From: Sipunculus nudus
Taxonomy: Eukaryota > Annelida > Sipuncula > Golfingiida > Sipunculidae
Direction of reading: 5' to 3'
Assembly: GCA_026874595.1 (NCBI GenBank)
Contig: CM049312.1
Coordinates: 29,315,456 to 29,379,455, forward strand
Length of the DNA: 64,000 nt
The position numbers were made by a program, and so were the translations under genes. The notes beneath the pieces are model-generated. The model made no database searches and had not been told where the DNA came from. It saw only the letters and a program-made list of their open reading frames with translations. Of the stretch, positions 57,793-64,000 are shown piece by piece (the first letter of the stretch is position 1; every line of letters begins with the position of its first letter).

Positions 57793-59373
57793 TTAATCGC
57801 CTTTGGGCCTTGGTCTCCGCTTCCGGCAACAGCGGTTAGAGCATTTACAGCAAGATCGGACACAATAATATATCAATAACACCAACAAAATCAATAACAC
57901 CAGTAAAAATATGTAAACGTCTATCAGTAAGAACTGTGCCAAATTAAGTTGAAATGCTCCTGTTCTTAGGTGATTGTTGCCATGTGTGATCACGTGATTA
58001 ATCCAAAATGACGCCCGTTCTGCCGCTTTTTCAGGTTTATCACGGAATATACGCGATAGGCGAACAGCTGTTGCAGTGTATGACTTGTTATTTAGAAGTT
58101 CATACAGTTCAGCTCTGAGAGCATCAACTGTAAGATCCTTGAAGGTCAGCATGCGTCCGAATCCCTTAGCAACAACAGATCCCGCGTTTGATGGCTGGTC
58201 CAGTGCAATGGGAACAGCCAGCATTGGTTTTCCGTGGTATAAGGATTCTATGACACTGTTAAGTCCGCAATGGCTGACGAAAAGTTTTACCTTCTCTTGT
58301 CCAAGAAGATCATTTTGAGGGAGCCACGGCAACAATATAATATTTTCAGCCACATCTTCTGGTATATATCCCGCTTTCTTCATTATAACGAGTTCTTTCA
58401 AAGTCCCTAAGGCTTCAAAGATGACCCTGCTTATACTTTCCGGCATTGATGTCATCATTGAACCGAATGACACAATGATGACACCATGAGGAGCACGTGA
58501 CAGAAGCAGGTCAAGGTCACGTGGAAGGGACCTTGCTTGGCGGGCCATGATGTCACCTAACATCACAGTGTTTGGCATCAAAGGCTTTGGGTCATACAGA
58601 ACCGGGTCGAATAAATAGAAAAATAATTTCGCCTCCTGGAATAAATCTAAATAACTAATTGCTGGTTTTTCTGGAACAAATGTTGATGTGTTGTTGATTC
58701 CAAGATATATGTATGATATACCCGCTTGTAAAAAATCCAAAGCTGTGTTGGTGACCCGATCTGAGAAAGACATCTCGCGAGACAAAGTTGCCATGCCGTT
58801 TGATCCTAAAGATGGCAGAGCCGGGACACGGAAGTTCATCACCCCAAGGTATATACTAAATAAAGCATAGGGCAAATCGAATTTGTAAGCCAGCGCAAGG
58901 AAACATGCAGGGTATACGCCATCCACGATAACAAAATCATAATTTGAATTCTTGGTGTCTTGTATCAGCTTTTCATCTTGGAACATTTGATTACATTCCC
59001 TAGCCCAGCTTGGAAGGAGTTTGTCAGATGTTCCAAGTAAATGAATGAGTCTGACAAATGCATTATCACTGAGCGCGGCCTTAATCAATCCACTGTTATA
59101 TTCCTTGGAGGTGACGTATTGTTCGCCCTCGCATTTGAACCTTTGTACACGTATATCAGGGCCAGATGTTTCTTTTTTAAATTTAGCATTCGACGGTAAG
59201 ATGATTGTGACGTCATGGCCTTGTGAAAGTAGCCCTCGACCCAGCTGAGTGAAATAGACCACGTGACTGTTGATGTTGAGAGGCGTCAATAAAAGTTTTG
59301 CCGAATCACCGCCAGTGGATAGAAAGATCACTGTGACCAAAAATATAAAGGGTTGTCTAATTAGCTGTCCCAT
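57793..59373 (-). CDS. UDP-glycosyltransferase (membrane UGT), copy 2
   Basis: A 526-residue GT1 UDP-glycosyltransferase, paralog of the gene at 10372-11943 with the same layout. It has a signal segment (residues 8-20), His37 in NINSHVVYF, Asp151 in YDFVIVDG, the UDP-binding signature (WLPQNDLLG, SHCGLNSVIE, HGKPMLAVPIALDQ), a membrane span with a Leu-rich run (FLLVLLILLVLLIYY), and a Cys/Arg-rich tail ending RPRPKGD. The tail differs from copy 1 and has no clean di-lysine signal; Lys at -3 with Arg at -5 is only a weak match. The ATG at 59373 follows a splice acceptor by 25 bases. An in-frame ATG-less extension upstream crosses that acceptor and is not used. The frame is intact. Substrates are unknown. 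Confidence 0.95.
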   Translation of the reverse strand: MGQLIRQPFIFLVTVIFLSTGGDSAKLLLTPLNINSHVVYFTQLGRGLLSQGHDVTIILPSNAKFKKETSGPDIRVQRFKCEGEQYVTSKEYNSGLIKAALSDNAFVRLIHLLGTSDKLLPSWARECNQMFQDEKLIQDTKNSNYDFVIVDGVYPACFLALAYKFDLPYALFSIYLGVMNFRVPALPSLGSNGMATLSREMSFSDRVTNTALDFLQAGISYIYLGINNTSTFVPEKPAISYLDLFQEAKLFFYLFDPVLYDPKPLMPNTVMLGDIMARQARSLPRDLDLLLSRAPHGVIIVSFGSMMTSMPESISRVIFEALGTLKELVIMKKAGYIPEDVAENIILLPWLPQNDLLGQEKVKLFVSHCGLNSVIESLYHGKPMLAVPIALDQPSNAGSVVAKGFGRMLTFKDLTVDALRAELYELLNNKSYTATAVRLSRIFRDKPEKAAERASFWINHVITHGNNHLRTGAFQLNLAQFLLIDVYIFLLVLLILLVLLIYYCVRSCCKCSNRCCRKRRPRPKGD

Positions 59374-59398
59374 AATCAAAATAGGAAAAGTTGATATC

Positions 59399-59415
59399 CT
59401 GTAAAGAAAAGAAAG
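59399..59415 (-). other. splice acceptor before UGT copy 2
   Basis: The minus strand reads TTTCTTTCTTTTCTTTACAG followed by the exon, with AG at 59399-59400. The position, just upstream of the ATG, matches UGT copy 1 and implies a conserved 5' untranslated intron. Confidence 0.7.
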
Positions 59416-59478
59416 AAACAATAGAAGTGTGATTCGTTGTATAAATTATATTTGCAATAAACATGTAGTTATCATCAC

Positions 59479-60793
59479 CAGGGTTGGGTTTCCGGCTGCC
59501 CAAAACCTGTTTTCGGCAGTGCAGAGCCTTAAACCTGCCTTGAACTGCCTAAAATAGGTTAGGACTGTCTTTAACTGGCTAAAACCTAAATTGCCCTTTC
59601 CTATGACTTGCAGTTTAATCACAGCCAAATGTAATAAAGTAATATGCTCAACAATTAAAAGTGAGGAGCACTTTATTCAAACTAAACAAATTAAACCATA
59701 ATCCAAAATAAAACAACAAATGAAAACAACACTACTTCAGGTTGACCATATGACCACAGTTCTCTGACAGTTTTAGCTAAATCATGTTCCGAGGTGTCCC
59801 ACCTCTGCATGCCATTACTGCAAAATGCAAAAATATATTGCAGTGAATATGTCGCAAACCACAGAATATTCATTATCACTTTTGGGTTGTGTTCAAACTA
59901 AAGGCCTGAGATACCTCCATGTATGTAATGATCATGCAGGGGCCCTGACTGCATCACTCAGTTAAAAGTCTGCACATTTTTCAGGGCAAGGGCTTTGATT
60001 GCTTCGTCCTATAGTCATGTATGAAAGTTCACATAAACATCCAGGAAACAGCAGAAGGGTCTATGACCGTCGGGTCTTAAGACCCCGTCAGCCTGATAAA
60101 TAGTAATTAACTTGTCTAATCAAGTATGGCCTTCCCCTCCGATACCCTATCATTTTAGAGGCGAACTGGAGGCTCCATTGCATCATTCCAGGCAGCACGG
60201 CACTCACAAAGAGACCAAAAGGATCCTGATAATGACATTACCTTTGCCAATGGAACTACGGTATGTGCCACACAAACATGGTCTCATGCTCAAGAAACCT
60301 ATAATCAGGCTCTTTGAAGACTGCATGATCCAAGTCAACAGGAACTTATGCATCTCTTATACCTGAAACTTCCAGTAACCCAGCAAAGCCTTTGACTGCA
60401 TCACACAGCCAGTTCAGAAGCGGATCCAGGGGGGGGGGGTCCAGGGGGTCCGGACCCCCCCCCCCCTTTTTTTCATCAGAAACAACATTTTTTAAGGGCT
60501 TCAGACAAAATTTTGCGGCCTGCACCCCCCCCCCCCCTTTTCCAGACCTGGGGACCTTTTTTTAGGGTTTCATTAGTCCTTCTGAGTTGGACCCCCCCCC
60601 TTTTCCCAAATCCTGGATCCGCCCCTGCAGTTAAGTAGTTTTTTATAGATTTTAAAGTAAAACATTTGAACAAACATAGATTTTTGGCACTTTCGGTGCC
60701 TAAACCCTGCATAAAACCCGTTTTAGGTGGAATAGTTTTAACCAGGTTATGACCTATGGTTAAAACCTCTCTGCCCAAAACTTGCCAACCCTG
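59479..60793. mobile_element. hAT-type non-autonomous element with nested insertion
   Basis: It starts CAGGGTTGGGTTTCC and ends TTGCCAACCCTG (opposite strand CAGGGTTGGCAAG). The exact 8-bp duplication ATCATCAC flanks it (59471-59478 and 60794-60801). The terminal 9 bases equal those of the autonomous hAT at 33061, so that transposase might act on it. No transposase motifs were recognised in the 1.1 kb of own sequence. AAAACC/GGTTTT-rich subterminal motifs lie at both ends. Copy 5 of the short inverted-end family is nested at 60415-60627. The element lies about 80 bp upstream of the UGT copy 2 acceptor, i.e. inside its 5' intron. Confidence 0.9.
60415..60627. mobile_element. short inverted-end element, copy 5, nested in hAT element
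   Basis: A 213-bp element from CAGAAGCGGATCCAGG to CTGGATCCGCCCCTG with exact 5-bp duplications CAGTT (60410-60414 and 60628-60632). Long G and C runs and the blocks 'cagacaaaattttgcggcctg' and 'tttcattagtcctt' are shared with copies 3 and 4. Confidence 0.92.
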
Positions 60794-60989
60794 ATCATCA
60801 CATTTGGAGAGAATGGGCGATGATACCAGCAGGCCTCTATCAAGACTGCCACTTTTTACACATCAAATAACAAATATTTCACACCTTTCTTTAAATGATT
60901 ATCAATCACTTCTGAAACTTAATACATGACGAAAGAGTTCATGTGTTCATCGCCATGTCATCGACGCATACGCCACTGTGACACTGTGA

Positions 60990-60998
60990 TATATAAAT

Positions 60999-61031
<33 letters not shown>

Positions 61032-61054
61032 ATTATATATATATATATATATAT
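60990..61054. repeat. (TA)n microsatellite, interrupted
   Basis: AT run with a few AAT/AATT interruptions, directly abutting hairpin repeat copy 2. Confidence 0.95.
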
Positions 61055-61067
61055 TGTTAAAGGTTAC

Positions 61068-61190
61068 GCTCCCGAGGCAGCGGAAATCTTGCGCTTCTAA
61101 AGAAGCAACTGATTTTCACGCTGCCAGCTTTGACCGTTTATGATATATTTAGACACCAGATGGCGGTTCGTTGTCCGCTGAAAAAAACGT
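61068..61190 (+). repeat. hairpin-forming dispersed repeat, copy 2
   Basis: GGCAGCGGAAATC (61076-61088) can pair with GATTTTCACGCTGCC (61111-61125), and between them GCTTC-TAAA-GAAGC (61093-61106) forms a second hairpin. The rest (TTTGACCGTTTATGATATA, GACACCAGATGGCGG, TCCGCTGAAAAA) matches copy 1 at 19925-20060 in inverted orientation. Confidence 0.75.
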
Positions 61191-61898
61191 GCGTTTGATG
61201 ATGCAGCCAACCAGATGCCATTAAACAAACACTCGACAAGCATCCTGGCTCCGCCCATAGCTGCGCTTCAAGCGCCGCGTGATATCAGTTTACGGTCGAA
61301 TTTTGATTGCTCCCTCTGTATTCTCGCCTCATCGACCGATTCGATTATGACATTATGACTGTGTTAGCGTAGCCATGTATCTGTTGTCTGCAGAACTGAA
61401 ACCAGCCAGCGAGGTGCCTCAGCGCAGCCTTTGTTGTTATGTTTCGTTGGAATTACAGCTCACCGGCCGGGCATCCTACGTGTCCAAGGCCCTAAGCAAA
61501 CCACGTCTGGGGCAATTCTCTCTTAGCCTATGGTCTGTTCAGACGGTTACCAGGACGATGAACTGTCACTCAAAACGAAACGAACATGATTGGCTCCGTG
61601 TGTTCCTCGCTTGGCCGTGTCTTCCAGCACAAGGTCTCATCTGATTAGGCAAAAATACAGTGCATCCCTCTAGTGTAACAATTCAGGATACGAGGTCATA
61701 ACAAACAGCGCTTACGATATAGGAAGTAGGCCTATAGTTAAAGCGCTGTGTAAACAGCGTAGTTAAAGGTTTACGGACTGAGTTCCTGTCTCGAACAAGT
61801 TTTGCAATATATTTTCTTGTAGTCTTTATTTTAGTGATCGTGTCTGCAACCACTAATGTTGCTGGTAGGTGAATGTCAGAAGCCTTACCTTTGGGGCC

Positions 61899-61902
<4 letters not shown>

Positions 61903-61948
<46 letters not shown>
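61903..61948. repeat. (TA)n microsatellite
   Basis: Run of about 23 AT units ending in short GTATATGTATAT variants. Confidence 0.95.
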
Positions 61949-61954
<6 letters not shown>

Positions 61955-62789
61955 GTATATCCGTAACCGAATTAATTTTACTAATGTTGTGTAGGATGGG
62001 ATGCAAAGATCCACCTTAGCTATTGAGCTGATCGCTGTTGGTTAGAAAGGATGGTGTTTCCGAAGAATGATTCTATTCGACTCTACATTCGATTCCTTAC
62101 CTGTTTTAAACATTGATCCAAAAATGAATATGAACAGAAGTCATTAGTGTATCTGGCTTCTACCGTTTCAAGGTTCACGTCACGTTTATGTGTATCTCGA
62201 GTGATTCGTCCTACTTGGCCGCGTGTGCCTGTGTGATATATAGGCCATGTAAGTGCTACATATATAATTGACGATGCTCTGCTAACAGCGCGTTCACTCA
62301 CATTCGGGCAAATATTAAATCCCTCTCACAATCAGTTAATAATTCATCACCAGATGGCTCCCACACTGAGTAACACTTTTTTGAGAGATCTATTCGAACA
62401 ACCTCAACGCAGAGCCTAGATCTGTTTCTGTAAATGAAGGACTCCCGCTGAAGCACACGGATTTAAGAGTGGTTCGATTTCGAACTTGATTTACACACAC
62501 CCGGCAATGGTCGTTTCCAATCTAATCCACTTTGACAAATTCAAAAATTAAAATATTTTACCCTTTAAGTATATATACCTTCTATATTTACATTTCACAT
62601 GGGTAATTGTCACATATCAGAATTATTAAAAACTATGGCGTGCCAAAGCTTAAGCAGAGGTAAGGTTGTAGTTATGGTTTTCAAAATACGCAGACACAGA
62701 GTTGTCATATCAAATCATCAACAGAAGTTCAAAGGGCTACTCAGACCGCTACACGAGCACAGAGGTCCCATTGACCACTGCCACAGGCA

Positions 62790-62900
62790 GGGGCGTCAAT
62801 AAAGGGGAGATCGTCAATGTACATCCCCCCTGATATTCAGAGAAGAATATTTACATATTGGAAATGAAATATATATTTATAACTATAATTATAGACTTAA
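62790..62900 (+). repeat. dispersed repeat fragment, copy 2
   Basis: GCAGGGGCGTCAATAAAGGGG, a CATCCCCCC run and TATTTACATATTGGAAAT match the segment at 9470-9600 in order. Confidence 0.4.
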
Positions 62901-63036
62901 GTTACATTAATAAGGTTAATATGAAACATTATATATCTTAACCTGATTAAGAATTAACATATACTCGAAACAAAGCTTATTTTTTAAAACCTTATACTTA
63001 ATTGTATCATATTTGAAATTTGTCTTACAGGCAATA

Positions 63037-63041
<5 letters not shown>

Positions 63042-63114
<73 letters not shown>
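63042..63114. repeat. (TA)n microsatellite
   Basis: Uninterrupted run of about 36 TA units. Confidence 0.95.
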
Positions 63115-63117
<3 letters not shown>

Positions 63118-63228
63118 AAGGCTATTCACATACCTTTTGTTGGGCGGTGTTGTTGTAAATAGGTAAATATGTATTGTGGTTTTCCTGGTAAACGTTCGAA
63201 TTCAGTCATAATCGAACTGATAGTGTAA

Positions 63229-63230
<2 letters not shown>

Positions 63231-63304
<74 letters not shown>
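63231..63304. repeat. (TA)n microsatellite
   Basis: Uninterrupted run of about 37 AT units, the longest in the window, 116 bp from the preceding tract. Confidence 0.95.
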
Positions 63305-63308
<4 letters not shown>

Positions 63309-64000
63309 AATGAATCTGAACCTCAAAATATTGAGCACTAAGGCAGAATTTCATTTGACTGTGTCTACCATGTTGACCGGTTGTCTGCACGTCATTTGTG
63401 TATTGGGCTAGCGTCACGGATGATACATTTCCTAAATATCACATGATTTTATTCGAACTATTTACTCAATGATGCTAAATTGGCGCTGTTTTATTTGATG
63501 GAACCACCTATATTGACTTACTTTCCTGCAGACCAAAATGACATTTTAATTTATGCTCACTGGATTTACCTTTTGTTTTCCTTTTGCAATATTGTTGGCC
63601 CTTTCGAAATAAAATGTTGTTGAATTAATTTAATTTCCAAAAAATTAAATCTAATTTTAAATATCTAATTATTCAGATACATTCAATCTGCATAATACAG
63701 TTCCATAAGTCCATATACTATTATATTAGGTTAATGATCATCACATTTTCCTCACATGTCATACCTGTCATTTTTACATTATGATTCCATGGATAGTTAT
63801 CCATTAATAATAAATAAATGTTTATCATTCATATATCACTCATCATATGCATAGCATCATGTCATATAAGCACTTTACATATGAACACATCAATCAATAC
63901 TGTATAATTATACATAAAGTAGTGAATAAGTATATTTATAAAAGTTAAAAATAAAAGGTATCACACAGTGTTATGTAAAACATCTAAACCTGCACTGTAG

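Larger units (their letters stand above)
60802..64000. other. gene-poor end of window
   Basis: Four (TA)n tracts, one hairpin repeat copy and one repeat fragment were seen. The 5' exon of UGT copy 2 may lie here but was not found. An 89-codon plus-strand frame near 61375-61644 in a GC-richer patch has no recognisable domain. Confidence 0.5.

Noticed and set aside
59479-60793. Coding frame 60112-60366 as a transposase piece
   Set aside because: No hAT motifs (BED, CxxH, dimerisation region) are visible in any frame.
1-64000. CRISPR array, operons or a defence-system gene cluster
   Set aside because: The tandem repeats have no spacer structure, and all genes are eukaryotic in type.

Overview
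The window is animal nuclear DNA, AT-rich, with eukaryotic gene structure (splice acceptors, AATAAA signals) and a heavy load of transposons. A mollusc, most likely a marine bivalve, fits best: membrane UDP-glycosyltransferases, a TRIM family expanded by local duplication with a propeller-like C-terminus, an L1/Tx1-like LINE, Ty3/gypsy elements, very long (TA)n tracts and AGGTCA-rich dispersed repeats. The species cannot be told from the sequence alone.

Host genes, all on the minus strand: two paralogous UDP-glycosyltransferases (10372-11943 and 57793-59373), each with the coding sequence in one exon and a splice acceptor just before the ATG; and three TRIM-like copies (A 18205-19265, B 21795-23726, C 48513-50615). 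TRIM-B is complete except for one in-frame TAG between RING and B-boxes. A is 5'-truncated. C has several frameshifts and stops plus a transposon insertion. The 3' flanks of the three TRIM copies are also alike, so they are segmental duplicates that were later separated by retroelements.

Mobile elements: a nearly intact L1/Tx1-like LINE (about 26.37-32.26 kb, plus strand) with ORF1, ORF2 carrying one 2-base frameshift, AATAAA and a poly(A) tail; a complete hAT transposon with an open transposase frame, inverted ends and a perfect 8-bp target duplication (33061-35871); a second, apparently non-autonomous hAT-type element with its own perfect 8-bp duplication (59479-60793); a Ty3/gypsy element (40671 to about 46.13 kb, minus) with gag, a canonical A AAA AAC slippery site just before the gag stop, and pol in the -1 frame broken by two in-frame stops; and an old gypsy pol fossil (about 16.56-17.52 kb). 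Five copies of a short 186-272 bp element with 13-bp ends (CAGGGGCGGATCC) are bounded by 5-bp duplications, four of them exact. One sits in TRIM-C and its empty site is preserved in TRIM-B; another is nested in the second hAT element.

The rest is gene-poor: ten long (TA)n tracts, several two- or three-copy tandem repeats, a hairpin-forming dispersed repeat, a repeat carrying DR1-type nuclear-receptor motifs, and a diverged duplicated segment seen at 32.7-33.05/35.88-36.74, 39.48-40.26, 54.7-55.3 and 57.0 kb. I found no defence island, CRISPR array or operon-like system. The best candidates for something undescribed are the 5-bp-duplication short element family and the conserved hairpin repeat.
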